Assembly: GCA_964450125.1 (NCBI GenBank)
Contig: CAYVDO010000305.1
Location: 1 to 10,274, forward strand
Length of the DNA stretch: 10,274 nt
Origin: JADJOY01 sp964450125
Lineage (GTDB): Bacteria; JADJOY01
Direction of reading: 5' to 3'
The notes beneath the pieces were generated by a model. It was not told the origin of the DNA. It saw nothing but the letters and a program-made list of their open reading frames with translations, and made no database searches. Shown here in pieces: positions 1 through 7,531 of the stretch; the first letter of the stretch is position 1, and every line of letters starts with the position of its first letter. A program made the translations under genes and the position numbers.

Positions 1-288
1 CAGGCTGGTGACGATGTGCCCGACGCCGAGCTCGGGGCGCGTGAGAATCACCGAGCAGCGGTGCGCGCCGAGATGCCGCGCCACGAAAGACGCGACGCCG
101 CGCAACGTCGCCTCGGTGTCCTGGGTCGCGAGCAGGCCCGCGACCAAGGCATCGAGGTCACGCGACCACGTCCGACCGAATGCTCCGGGCGCCGTGCGCC
201 GCTTGCGGGCGCTGCGCCCGTCCACCGTGTCTGCGGCGGACGAGGGAGGATCGGGCGTCGGGTTCTCGTCTCGTTTGGACGTGGCCAC
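1..288 (-). CDS. GAF-domain protein, N-terminal part (runs off left edge)
   Basis: The minus strand is open from a GTG at 288 to the window edge, giving 96 visible residues. Residues 1-40 are hydrophilic and rich in Pro, Ser and Arg, as in a disordered linker. From about residue 45 the sequence looks like the start of a GAF domain: a helix (DALVAGLLATQD), a second helix (LRGVASFVARHLGA), then the strand HRCSVILTR and a turn leading to GHIVTS. GAF domains bind small ligands or mediate dimerisation in sensor kinases, response regulators and activators. The output domain lies outside the window. The start is uncertain: no ATG is in frame, the Shine-Dalgarno match is weak, and the frame stays open up to 334. 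It follows mtnA with a 26-base gap on the same strand, so it may be the last gene of that operon. The frame is well supported; the family is a pattern match by eye. Confidence 0.6.
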   Translation of the reverse strand, partial: MATSKRDENPTPDPPSSAADTVDGRSARKRRTAPGAFGRTWSRDLDALVAGLLATQDTEATLRGVASFVARHLGAHRCSVILTRPELGVGHIVTSL

Positions 289-314
289 CCGAGTCGATCC
301 AGGAACGCGAGGAA

Positions 315-1358
315 TCAGCTCCGTCCGACCAGCTCACGCAGGCTGCGGAAGTAGGGCGCGGTGGCCACGCCTTTCTCGGTGACGATCGCCGTGACCAGGT
401 CGTTGGGCGTCACGTCGAAGGCGGGATTCGCGACCTGCACGCCCACGGGTGCGACGGCCGTGCCGAACACGTGCGTCACTTCGCTGGGATCGCGGTGCTC
501 GATGGGAATGTCGGCACCGGTGGGGCAGTCGAGATCGATGGTGCTGGTGGGTGCAGCCACGTAGAAGGGCAGACCGTGCCGGTGGGCGAGCACCGCCACG
601 GTATAGGTACCGATCTTGTTGGCCACGTCGCCGTTGGCAGCGACGCGATCGGTTCCCACCACCACGCAATCGACGAGCCCGCGGCTCATCATGTGTCCGG
701 CCATGTTGTCCGTGATGAGCGTGACCGGGATCGAGTCCTTCATCAGCTCCCACGCCGTGAGGCGGGCGCCTTGAAGGAACGGGCGGGTCTCGTCGGCGTA
801 TACCGTGGGTGCTTTGCCGGCCTCGGCGGCAGCACGAACCACGCCCAGGGCGGTGCCGTAGCCCGCGGTGGCGAGCGCACCGGCGTTGCAGTGGGTGAGA
901 ATGCGGGGCTTGTTCCCGAGCAGGTCCGCCCCGAATCGTCCGAGACGCTTGCAGACCTCGATGTCTTCCTCGCGGATGCGCACCGCTTCGTCGACGAGCG
1001 CCTTGCGCAGCGCGGCCAGCCCAGCGCCGCGGTTGGCGGCGAAGCAGCGCTTCATGCGCTCGATGCCCCAGAAGAGATTCACCGCCGTGGGGCGGGTGGC
1101 AGCGAGCTGTTTGGCGGCGGTTTGGAAGTCTTGCTCGAAGGCGTCGAGGTCGTTGCCCGCGTACCGATGGGCGACCTGCGCCAGACCGAGCGCCGCGGTG
1201 ACCCCGATCGCCGGAGCGCCGCGCACCACCATGGTCTTGATCGCGTCGGCCACCTCGTCGAGGTTCTTGCATGCGAGATAGATCTCTTCGACGGGCAGCT
1301 TGCGCTGGTCGATGAGCACCACGTCACCGTTCTTCCATTCCACGGTTTCGAACGCCAT
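315..1358 (-). CDS. mtnA: S-methyl-5-thioribose-1-phosphate isomerase
   Basis: This cytoplasmic enzyme interconverts 5-methylthioribose 1-phosphate and 5-methylthioribulose 1-phosphate in the methionine salvage pathway. The 347-residue product matches the family's usual length (about 350). Visible landmarks are the substrate-phosphate motif RGAPAIG (46-52), the catalytic cysteine in THCNAGA (Cys157), DETRP (189-193), ITDNMAG (215-221), the catalytic aspartate in VGTDRVAANGD (Asp237), and a C-terminal NPAFDVTP motif. Cys157 and Asp237 correspond to Cys160 and Asp240 of the Bacillus subtilis enzyme. The ATG at 1358 is chosen over a GTG four codons upstream because GGAGAGG lies just before it, inside that extension. 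It sits 53 bases after gatB and 26 bases before the GAF gene, and is probably co-transcribed with both. An archaeal-type ribose-1,5-bisphosphate isomerase is a related alternative, but the bacterial MtnA motifs fit better. Confidence 0.95.
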   Translation of the reverse strand: MAFETVEWKNGDVVLIDQRKLPVEEIYLACKNLDEVADAIKTMVVRGAPAIGVTAALGLAQVAHRYAGNDLDAFEQDFQTAAKQLAATRPTAVNLFWGIERMKRCFAANRGAGLAALRKALVDEAVRIREEDIEVCKRLGRFGADLLGNKPRILTHCNAGALATAGYGTALGVVRAAAEAGKAPTVYADETRPFLQGARLTAWELMKDSIPVTLITDNMAGHMMSRGLVDCVVVGTDRVAANGDVANKIGTYTVAVLAHRHGLPFYVAAPTSTIDLDCPTGADIPIEHRDPSEVTHVFGTAVAPVGVQVANPAFDVTPNDLVTAIVTEKGVATAPYFRSLRELVGRS

Positions 1359-1361
1359 GTC

Positions 1362-1368
1362 CCTCTCC
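1362..1368 (-). promoter_or_regulatory. Ribosome binding site of mtnA
   Basis: GGAGAGG on the minus strand ends three bases before the ATG at 1358. It decides the start: the upstream GTG in frame at 1370 would place this Shine-Dalgarno-like sequence inside the coding region. Confidence 0.6.
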
Positions 1369-1411
1369 ACTCGTGTCCGCGGCGACTCGCGCGCGGCGTG
1401 GTGCGCGCGCC

Positions 1412-2854
1412 TCAGGAGGCCTTGAGCTTGGCGCGCACGATCTCGTTGAGCCGCTTCGGGTTCGCCTTGCCGCCGGTGCGCTTCATCACTTGGCCGACGA
1501 AGAACCCGAGCAGCGCTTCCTTGCCGGCGCGATACTTCTCGACCTCACCGGGGTTCGCGGCGATGACAGCGTCCACCTCGGCCTCGAGTGCGGATTCGTC
1601 GCTGATCTGCGTGAGCCCCTTTTCCTCGACGATCTCGGCGGGCGCCTTGCCGGATTCGAGACCCTCGGTGAGCACGCTCTTGGCGGTGCTACCCGAGATG
1701 GCGCCGGCGTCCACCATGGCGATGAGCTCGGCCAGGTAGCGCGGCGGCCATTTGAGCTCCGCCGGGCTCGGTGCTTCGCCCTTCATGCTGCGCAGAAGCT
1801 CGCCCATCACCCAGTTGCTGGCGGCTTTGGGCGCCGCTCCGGCGCCGACCACCGCCTCGAAGTAGTCGGCCAGCTCGCGGGTCTCGGTGAGCACGCGGGC
1901 GTCGTAAGCCGGCAGCGCGAGCGCGTCCACGAGACGCTTGCGGCGTGCGTCGGGAAGCTCGGGCAGGCGCGCGCGAACTTCTGCGACTCGCGCGGCGGGC
2001 ATGACGAGCGGCGGTAGATCGGGCTCGGGAAAGTAGCGGTAGTCGTGCGCCTCTTCCTTGGAGCGCATCGACTCGGTGCGGCCGCTACGCGAATCGAAGA
2101 GCCGCGTCTCCTGCACCACCTTGCCGCCGTCCTCGATCAGCTCGATCTGGCGATCGATCTCGTAGTTGATCGCCTTCTCGATGAATTTGAACGAGTTCAT
2201 GTTCTTGATCTCGGCGCGGGTGCCGAAGGTGGTCGAGCCCACCGGGCGCACCGAGACGTTGGCGTCGCAGCGCAGGCTGCCTTCCGCCATGTTGCCATCG
2301 CACACGTCGGCGAAGGTGAGGATGCTGCGCAGCGTGCGCACGTACTCCGCGGCCTCGGCGGCGGAGCGGATGTCGGGCTCGCTCACGATCTCGACCAACG
2401 GCGTACCGGCGCGGTTCAAGTCCACCAGGCTCGCACCGCCTTCGCCGTGAAGCAGCTTGCCGGCGTCCTCTTCCATGTGGACGCGGGTGATGCCGACGCG
2501 CTTGGTGGCGTCACCCGCGGGAATGTCGAGGGCGCCGTGGACCGCGAGCGGCAGCTCGTACTGCGAGATCTGATAGCCCTTCGGCAGATCGGGATAGAAG
2601 TAGTTCTTGCGGGCGAAACGCGACATGGGCGGAATTTCGCAGCCCAGCGCCAGCGCGGCGCGCAGCGCGTACTCGACCGCCTGGGTGTTGAGCACGGGAA
2701 GCACGCCGGGATAGCCCGAGCACACCGGGCAGGTGTTGGCGTTGGGTGCTTTGCCGAACTTGGTGGAGCACGAGCAGAAGAGCTTGGTGGCGGTCTTGAG
2801 CTGCGCGTGCACCTCGAGGCCGATCACGGCTTCCCAGCGGTCGTTGCGGCTCAC
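1412..2854 (-). CDS. gatB: Aspartyl/glutamyl-tRNA(Asn/Gln) amidotransferase subunit B
   Basis: GatB is the tRNA-binding and kinase-like subunit of the GatCAB complex. It activates the side chain of Glu-tRNA(Gln) or Asp-tRNA(Asn) with ATP, then amidates it with ammonia channelled from GatA. The 480-residue product is of normal length. Visible features are the N-terminal GLEVHAQL (Glu14 and His16 fit the metal-site residues of the family), four cysteines as CxC...CxxC (27, 29, 42, 45), RKNYFYPDLPKGYQISQYE (82-100), the family signature VDLNRAGTPLVEIVSEPD (144-161), and KEEAHDYRYFPEPDLP (266-281). The C-terminal tail domain ends in GQVMKRTGGKANP. The GTG start at 2854 overlaps the gatA stop by four bases (GTGA) and follows a GGGAGG ribosome site, indicating translational coupling. 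The same frame stays open upstream through gatA, but that extension has no GatB character. Confidence 0.96.
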   Translation of the reverse strand: MSRNDRWEAVIGLEVHAQLKTATKLFCSCSTKFGKAPNANTCPVCSGYPGVLPVLNTQAVEYALRAALALGCEIPPMSRFARKNYFYPDLPKGYQISQYELPLAVHGALDIPAGDATKRVGITRVHMEEDAGKLLHGEGGASLVDLNRAGTPLVEIVSEPDIRSAAEAAEYVRTLRSILTFADVCDGNMAEGSLRCDANVSVRPVGSTTFGTRAEIKNMNSFKFIEKAINYEIDRQIELIEDGGKVVQETRLFDSRSGRTESMRSKEEAHDYRYFPEPDLPPLVMPAARVAEVRARLPELPDARRKRLVDALALPAYDARVLTETRELADYFEAVVGAGAAPKAASNWVMGELLRSMKGEAPSPAELKWPPRYLAELIAMVDAGAISGSTAKSVLTEGLESGKAPAEIVEEKGLTQISDESALEAEVDAVIAANPGEVEKYRAGKEALLGFFVGQVMKRTGGKANPKRLNEIVRAKLKAS

Positions 2855-4344
2855 GCTGCACCTCCCGCGGCGCCGTCGAGAGGAGCGACGCGGTTCCTCC
2901 ACCCCGAGCGATCCTCGCACGCGCCGGCCACCCGGAAGAGGGTGTCCTCGCGCAGCGGCGGGCCGACCACTTGGAGGCCGATCGGCAATCCGCCCGCGGA
3001 GGCCCCGCAGGGGACGCTCATGCCGGGAAGACCAGCGAGGTTCACTCCGATGGTGAGCACGTCGCTGAGATAGAGCCGCAGCGGATCGCCGCTGGCTTCG
3101 CCGAGCTTGAAGGGCGGCTCGGGAGCCACCGGCATCACCAGCGCGTCGCAGCGCTCGAAGGCGCGCGCGTAGTCGCGGCGCACCAGCGTGCGCACTTGCT
3201 GCGCGCGACGGTAGTAGGCGTCGTAATAACCCGCCGAGAGCACGTAGGTGCCGATCAGGATGCGGCGCTTCACCTCGTCGCCGAACCCGGCCGAGCGCGT
3301 CTTGCGGTACATGTCGACCAGCGAGCCGTCCTCGCCGGCTCGGAGGCCGTAGCGGACACCGTCGTAGCGCGCGAGGTTCGAGGAAGCCTCGGCTGGCGCC
3401 AGCACGTAGTACGTGGCCACCGCGTAGGGCGTGTGCGGCAGCTCGACGTCGATGATCTCGGCGCCGTCGGCGGCGAGCCTGTCGATGGAGGCGCGCACTG
3501 CACGATCCACTTCGGGATCGAGACCCGCACCGAACGCTTCCTTGGGAATGCCGAGCTTGAGTCCGCGAACGCCCTTCGACACGTCTTGCGACCACCTGCC
3601 TACCGGGACGTCGAGGCTGGTCGAGTCGCGGGAATCGTGGCCGGCGATCACCTCCAGCACGAGCGCCGTGTCCTCGACGGTGCGCGCCAGGGGACCGATC
3701 TGGTCGAGGCTCGACGCGAACGCGACCAATCCGAAGCGGCTCACGCGCCCGTAGGTGGGCTTGATGCCGACGACGCCACAGAAAGACGCCGGCTGACGGA
3801 TCGAGCCACCTGTGTCCGAGCCGAGCGACGCGAAGCATTCGCCGGCGGCCACCGCCGCCGCCGAGCCGCCGCTCGAGCCACCCGGCACGTGCTCCAGGCT
3901 CCAGGGATTCCGCGTGGGGCCGTAGGCCGAGTGCTCGGTGGTCGAGCCCATCGCGAACTCGTCCATGTTGAGCTTGCCGAGCGAGACGGCGCCTGCGCTC
4001 CTGAGACGCGCGACGCAGGTCGCGTCGTATGGCGACACGAACGGCTCCAGGATCTTCGATCCGCAGGTCGTGTGCGTGCCGGTGGCCGCCAGCACGTCTT
4101 TGAGCGCGATGGGCACGCCGGCGAGCGGCCCCACGTCCTCGCCCTTCGCAAGACGGCCATCGACGGCGCGGGCGTCGCGAAGGGCCGCGTCTGCATCGAG
4201 GTGGATGAATGCGTGGACGCGCTCCTCGACGGCGCCGACACGCTCGAGCGCGGCGCGGGTTGCGTCTTGCGCCGAGAGCTCGCGGGCGCGAACGCGCCGC
4301 GCCACCTCGGCGAGCGAGAGCTTCCAGATGGGCTCGGAGGTCAT
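2851..4344 (-). CDS. gatA: Aspartyl/glutamyl-tRNA(Asn/Gln) amidotransferase subunit A
   Basis: GatA is the glutaminase subunit of GatCAB, an amidase-signature enzyme that releases ammonia from glutamine for transfer to the tRNA-bound Glu or Asp. The 497 residues are a normal length. The Lys-cisSer-Ser triad is complete: Lys82 in PIALKDV, Ser157 in PGGSSGGSAAA, and Ser181 in DTGGSIRQPA, each offset by three from the Staphylococcus aureus residues (79, 154, 178). Other family motifs are KLNMDEFAMGS, NPW, GIKPTYGRVSRFG and, near the C-terminus, NLAGLPGMSVPCG. It follows gatC by 97 bases and overlaps gatB by four. The ATG at 4344 fits the usual short GatA N-terminus, although no strong ribosome site lies in front of it. 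Confidence 0.96.
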   Translation of the reverse strand: MTSEPIWKLSLAEVARRVRARELSAQDATRAALERVGAVEERVHAFIHLDADAALRDARAVDGRLAKGEDVGPLAGVPIALKDVLAATGTHTTCGSKILEPFVSPYDATCVARLRSAGAVSLGKLNMDEFAMGSTTEHSAYGPTRNPWSLEHVPGGSSGGSAAAVAAGECFASLGSDTGGSIRQPASFCGVVGIKPTYGRVSRFGLVAFASSLDQIGPLARTVEDTALVLEVIAGHDSRDSTSLDVPVGRWSQDVSKGVRGLKLGIPKEAFGAGLDPEVDRAVRASIDRLAADGAEIIDVELPHTPYAVATYYVLAPAEASSNLARYDGVRYGLRAGEDGSLVDMYRKTRSAGFGDEVKRRILIGTYVLSAGYYDAYYRRAQQVRTLVRRDYARAFERCDALVMPVAPEPPFKLGEASGDPLRLYLSDVLTIGVNLAGLPGMSVPCGASAGGLPIGLQVVGPPLREDTLFRVAGACEDRSGWRNRVAPLDGAAGGAA

Positions 4345-4406
4345 GGCGCGAAGGTCTCGAAGGGGCTCGGACGAGTCGAACGGGGATTGTGGTGCTCGGT
4401 GATGGA

Positions 4407-4430
4407 CGGGCGCACGCGAAAGCCCGCCCG
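4407..4430 (-). other. Hairpin in the gatC-gatA spacer
   Basis: CGGGCG and CGCCCG form a perfect 6-bp GC-only stem around a 12-base loop, within the 97-base gap between the gatC stop and the gatA start. No U-tract follows, so it is not a standard intrinsic terminator. It could be an mRNA stability or processing element, or chance in GC-rich DNA. Confidence 0.3.
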
Positions 4431-4441
4431 CGGCGCGCCCT

Positions 4442-4738
4442 TCACTCGATCACCTTCGGTACCGTGTAGAAACGGTCGCGGCGCGCCGGCGCGCGCTCGA
4501 GGATCGCCTCGTCCTGGCCCGAAGGGCAGGGCAGGTCCGCGCGCTCCGGGCACGAGACTTCCAGCACGTGTGCCGTGGGTGGCACCTCGCTCGGGTCGAG
4601 GGTGCCGAGCGCGTCGAGCGAGCGCATGTAGCTCAGGATCGGATCGAGCTGGAGCGTCATCCGCTCCACCTCGGCGTCGCTCAGCTCGAGGCGAGCCAGC
4701 TTCGCAACGTGCACCACGTCTTTGCGCTCGATCGTCAC
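4442..4738 (-). CDS. gatC: Aspartyl/glutamyl-tRNA(Asn/Gln) amidotransferase subunit C
   Basis: GatC is the small subunit that wraps around GatA and GatB and stabilises the amidotransferase. The product is 98 residues, the usual GatC length. It shows the N-terminal helix typical of the family (VVHVAKLARLELSDAE, 8-23), then LDPILSYMRSLDALGT and the DPSEVPPTAHV segment (48-58), and ends in the conserved RFYTVPKVIE. The start is GTG at 4738. The frame is open further upstream, but the extension is not GatC-like, and GCGGAG lies about nine bases before the GTG. It is the first gene of the minus-strand block, divergent from the SGNH hydrolase, so its promoter should lie in 4739-4967. Confidence 0.93.
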   Translation of the reverse strand: MTIERKDVVHVAKLARLELSDAEVERMTLQLDPILSYMRSLDALGTLDPSEVPPTAHVLEVSCPERADLPCPSGQDEAILERAPARRDRFYTVPKVIE

Positions 4739-4766
4739 CGTGGAATTCTCCGCTGGAAAGCCGCGG

Positions 4767-4796
4767 AAGCTACCACGCGGCCCAAAACCAAGCCAA
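4767..4796 (-). promoter_or_regulatory. Candidate promoter of the gatCAB-mtnA block
   Basis: On the minus strand a -35-like TTGGCT (complement of 4791-4796) and a -10-like TAGCTT (complement of 4767-4772) are 18 bases apart and lie 29-58 bases upstream of the gatC start. They fall in the only AT-richer patch of this divergent gap. The match to consensus is modest. Confidence 0.25.
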
Positions 4797-4967
4797 GAAA
4801 AGGACGCACATCGATCGGCGGATGGCCACGCTTTCCACGGCACCGAGCGCGGGGCGAGCCGTGGCGAGCGGGTCGCAGCCGTGCTACGTGTGAGTTTCGT
4901 CGGCCGCCGGGTGGCGGCGACGGAACGCTACGCGCTGAAATCGACTCCCGCACGAGGCCGGAATCCC

Positions 4968-6200
4968 GTGTCGACTCGTTTGCTGACGCCCGCTGAAACG
5001 GGCGAGAAGGCGCCAGACGTAGGCGTACGCCTCTCGCGAGGCCGCAAGCTGCTGTTCGGCGCGGCCTTCGTGGTGGTGGTGTTTCTTCCCATCGTCGAGA
5101 TCGTCTCTCGGCTCGCGTTGCCACCTCGCCAGGTCTCGCTCGGCGCGGTCTCGGTCGGTGACGAAGCAGACCTGCGAGCCTTCGAGCGCGCGCACCCTCG
5201 AACCGACACGATTTCTCACGCCATGAACGCGGGTGCGCTTCAGCTCCCGGGTAGCGGCGGCCTGCGTTTGCGCGCCTCGACGACCGTGCACATCCGTCAG
5301 CACGCCCTCAGTCACCTGGACGTGACGCTGCGTACCAACTCGATCGGCTACCGCAGTCCCGAGATCGGCGCGAAGACGCGACGCAGGGTGTTGTTCCTCG
5401 GCGATTCCATCACGCTCGCGGACTATCTACCCGAAGAGCAGACCTTCGTGCGGCTCGTCGAGCAGCGCAGCGCCGAACGCGGCGTGGGCCTCGAGACGCT
5501 CAACGCGGGCGTCAACGGGATCGGGCTGCAGAACGAGCTGGCCATCCTGCTCGACACGGGCTTTGGCACGGCGCCGGACGATGTGGTGGTCGATCTCTAT
5601 CTGAACGACGTGGACGCATCGCCGTTCGTGCGCCCGGTGAAGTTGCCGCCGTTGCTCGAGTGGAGCCGCTTCGTCGCCGAGGTCGCGGTCCGCGCGCAGC
5701 GGTGGCGGGTGGCGCGCGCGGAGCAGCAGCGGGTCCACGCCCACGATGATCCGCGCGCCGCGTGGCTCGCGGAGATTCAACGCGACTTTCCCGCTGCTGC
5801 GGGCGATGCGCGGCGCGATCCAGCGGCATTCCACGCCCTGGTCGCGGCCTCGGTTGGCGACTGGGGCGCAGCCTGGAGTCGGAGCGTCTGGGTGATCCTC
5901 CGCGGGCTTCTCGACGAGATGAAGCACGAGGCGGATCGGCGCGGCGTGCGGCTGCACGTGGTGATGTTTCCGGTACGCCACCAGGTCGAGGCGGACTTTC
6001 TGGAGGATTGGCCCCAGCAACAGGCTCGCGCGTGGGCGCAGTCCCATCAGGTGCCGATGCTCGATCTCTTGCCGCTCTTTCGCGCGGAGCGCGACCGGCC
6101 AAGCCACACGCTCTTCTTCGACCAATGCCACCCGACGGCGGTGGGGAACAGCCTGGTCGCGGACTGGATCACCGAGTACTTGCTGTCAGCCGACGGCTGA
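4968..6200 (+). CDS. Membrane-anchored SGNH/GDSL-family hydrolase
   Basis: The 410-residue product has one N-terminal transmembrane helix (about 28-50, LLFGAAFVVVVFLPIVEIV) after a short basic stretch, so the catalytic domain is probably outside the inner membrane. The segment TNSIGYRSPE (123-132) typically precedes the first catalytic block in this group. The SGNH blocks are present: FLGDSITLADY with nucleophile Ser147, the glycine block NAGVNGIG (179-186), LYLNDVD with Asn213, and DQCHPTAVGN with Asp385 and His388. Family members are esterases or acyl hydrolases acting on lipids, O-acylated glycans or exopolysaccharide; the substrate here cannot be read. The GTG start at 4968 puts the membrane helix near the N-terminus and has GAGG ten bases upstream. 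GTG codons at 4881 and 4890 are alternatives. It is divergent from gatC and is followed by a hairpin across its stop codon. Confidence 0.88.
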   Translation: MSTRLLTPAETGEKAPDVGVRLSRGRKLLFGAAFVVVVFLPIVEIVSRLALPPRQVSLGAVSVGDEADLRAFERAHPRTDTISHAMNAGALQLPGSGGLRLRASTTVHIRQHALSHLDVTLRTNSIGYRSPEIGAKTRRRVLFLGDSITLADYLPEEQTFVRLVEQRSAERGVGLETLNAGVNGIGLQNELAILLDTGFGTAPDDVVVDLYLNDVDASPFVRPVKLPPLLEWSRFVAEVAVRAQRWRVARAEQQRVHAHDDPRAAWLAEIQRDFPAAAGDARRDPAAFHALVAASVGDWGAAWSRSVWVILRGLLDEMKHEADRRGVRLHVVMFPVRHQVEADFLEDWPQQQARAWAQSHQVPMLDLLPLFRAERDRPSHTLFFDQCHPTAVGNSLVADWITEYLLSADG

Positions 6201-6221
6201 CCGGGCCGGAGCGGCCGTCGG
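6190..6221 (+). terminator. Hairpin across the SGNH hydrolase stop codon
   Basis: CCGACGGC and GCCGTCGG form a perfect 8-bp stem with a 16-base loop that contains the TGA stop codon at 6198-6200. No T-tract follows, so it may be a non-classical terminator or a 3'-end stabiliser. It also lies where the minus-strand remnant ends, so it could act in both directions. Confidence 0.35.
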
Positions 6222-6899
6222 GGTGCGCCCGATCCGGCAGGAACGCGTTCGGAGCCTTCGACCCTGAAACGCGTGCGGATCATCCGGGGGTACTCGGGCG
6301 AGATGGCCAGGCACCGGATCCGCGTGCTCGCCGGGTGTCCGTGGACGGAGTCGATGGGGGCGCACATCTGCCACGACGAGACGCACGGGTTCGATGCATT
6401 CGCGCAGGACGAACGCGGCTGATGTCGACCGGTTCGCGGCGATCGTGTATCGCGCGATCGTGACCACACCGCCTTCGCCGTCGTAGATCCTTCCACCTTC
6501 GATGACGTCGGTTCCGAAGGGTCGCCACCAGTCGTGGTGGGCGATCTCCAATCCCGGCACGTCGGCGTCTTCGATGGAGACGCGCCCACCGGGCGGGATC
6601 GGTGTAGGGGTTCCCGTTGGCGATGCCGCCTCGTTCGAACACGAAGAACAGGTATCCGCCGGTGACGGTGCTACCGACGACCGTGAGCGGTGTCCGTCAC
6701 CCGAGCAGCGAGGCGACTGCGATCCACTCTGCGAGGGCGAGAGGGCTTCGCCGGTGGCGTCGTCGCGGATTGGCTGCGACGGGCGCCGCCGGCGGCCGAC
6801 GTCGCTCGCATGGACGAGCGCGTCGCGGCCATCGCGGCAGAAGGTGGCGGAGCGGCTCGAGGGCAAAGACGAACGTGTGAGCGCGCGGCGCTTGGTCAT
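6221..6899 (-). pseudogene. Minus-strand gene remnant with several frameshifts, function unknown
   Basis: No single frame looks like a gene, but successive minus-strand segments show coding character (GC-rich third positions, protein-like composition) in changing frames. From upstream to downstream they are: 6899 to about 6700, starting MTKRRALT and containing DDATGEALSPS; 6684-6595, containing GGYLFFVFERGGIANGNPY; 6590-6360, containing LEIAHHDWWRPFGTDVI and VVTIARYTIAANRS; and 6364-6221, containing CLAISPEYPRMIRTRF. Joined, they would give one beta-strand-rich protein of roughly 220 residues. I do not recognise the family. Because the protein-coding genes at 315-6200 and 8310-9962 are all intact, true decay seems more likely than poor sequence quality, but local indel errors are possible. 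The direct repeat GCGATCGTG at 6439-6447 and 6454-6462 encodes part of the TIARYTIA stretch. Confidence 0.4.
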
Positions 6900-7186
6900 T
6901 CATGATCGTCGCACCAGTCCTGGGATCTGCTCTCGTGGTGGCTCGGCACCACTGCAAGGCTCGGGGCGACCGCATGCGCCGGTCCAGGACGAGTCGCAAG
7001 TACCTGATATTCCGCATCCTCACTGGATCCCGGCACGTGAGCGGCGGCGCACGGCGGCAACCGAGTTTCCACCCCAGGGCGGGCGGTAGCTGCGTTCCGA
7101 ACCCGCTTGCGACAAGATTCTTTCGCGCGATAAATGAAGCGCTCGCGACCGCTGGGCCGGGTCGAACGAACGAAAGCGAGGTCTCG
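6900..7186. other. Spacer with no recognisable gene
   Basis: Open frames cross this stretch on both strands, but none reads like a protein; they are rich in Arg, Ser and Pro, as expected of chance frames in GC-rich DNA. One AT-richer spot holds TTGCGA at 7107-7112 and GATAAA at 7129-7134 with a 16-base spacer. This is a possible plus-strand promoter, but only the truncated gene at 7187 follows it. Confidence 0.4.
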
Positions 7187-7531
7187 ATGTTGCGGGCTCG
7201 TCGATCCAGGTCGCGTCACGCACGACTTCGCCTGGTCGCCGCGCTCGCGGACAACGGCGGCGTGACGCAGACCCATTCGCCTTTGCTCGAAGCCGGAAGT
7301 CCCGTGATCGACAAAGGTGCCTGCCCCGACGCCGCGCGGGATCAGCGCTTCGGCGCCGGCGGCGCTGGCGCGGGCTGGATCTTCGATGAGCCCACGGTTT
7401 CCACCCATGCCCAGTCGGATGGTTGCGACATCGGCGCAGTGGAATCGGGTGCCTCGGGTGACGAGTCCGTGCCGCTCTTCGAGGACGGTTTCGAGAGTCG
7501 AAGCACGCTGCGTTGGGCCGTTCTCTCCTGA
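7187..7531 (+). pseudogene. C-terminal fragment of a secreted beta-helix/choice-of-anchor-type protein
   Basis: From about 7232 the frame encodes a recognisable protein end. LADNGGVTQTH, then GSPVIDKGACP, DQRFGAGG and GCDIGAVESG match the closing module of right-handed beta-helix or polymorphic-outer-membrane-type proteins (consensus LADNGGPTxTHALLPGSPAIDAG...DQRG...CDIGAFE). The tail PLFEDGFESRSTLRWA resembles the short FxDGFESGDxSxWS end found on many secreted proteins. Full-length relatives have hundreds of residues of beta-helix and a signal peptide before this point. Here at most 114 codons are available from the ATG at 7187, and the first 15 are Arg-rich and unlike the family. GAGG five bases before that ATG means translation is possible, but without a signal peptide the product would not be exported. 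I read it as a 5'-truncated relic. The matches are from memory of the families. Confidence 0.65.

Noticed and set aside
180..1739. A 519-codon plus-strand open frame opposite mtnA and the end of gatB
   Set aside because: Its translation is His-, Arg- and Gly-rich without family motifs, and it lies antisense to genes with complete catalytic motifs. Long antisense frames are expected in GC-rich coding DNA.
2855..3838. Upstream in-frame extension of gatB through gatA, suggesting a fused long protein
   Set aside because: The extension is Arg-rich and unlike GatB. The GTG at 2854 has a ribosome site and the four-base overlap typical of gatA-gatB, and it gives a GatB of normal length.
2971..4893. 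A 640-codon plus-strand open frame opposite gatA and gatC
   Set aside because: It covers the intact gatA and gatC antisense; the composition is low-complexity and no domain is visible.
6439..6462. Direct repeat GCGATCGTG twice, 15 bases apart, as an operator or repeat array
   Set aside because: Only two copies occur, in step with codons of the TIARYTIA stretch of the minus-strand remnant, so it is better explained as coding repetition.
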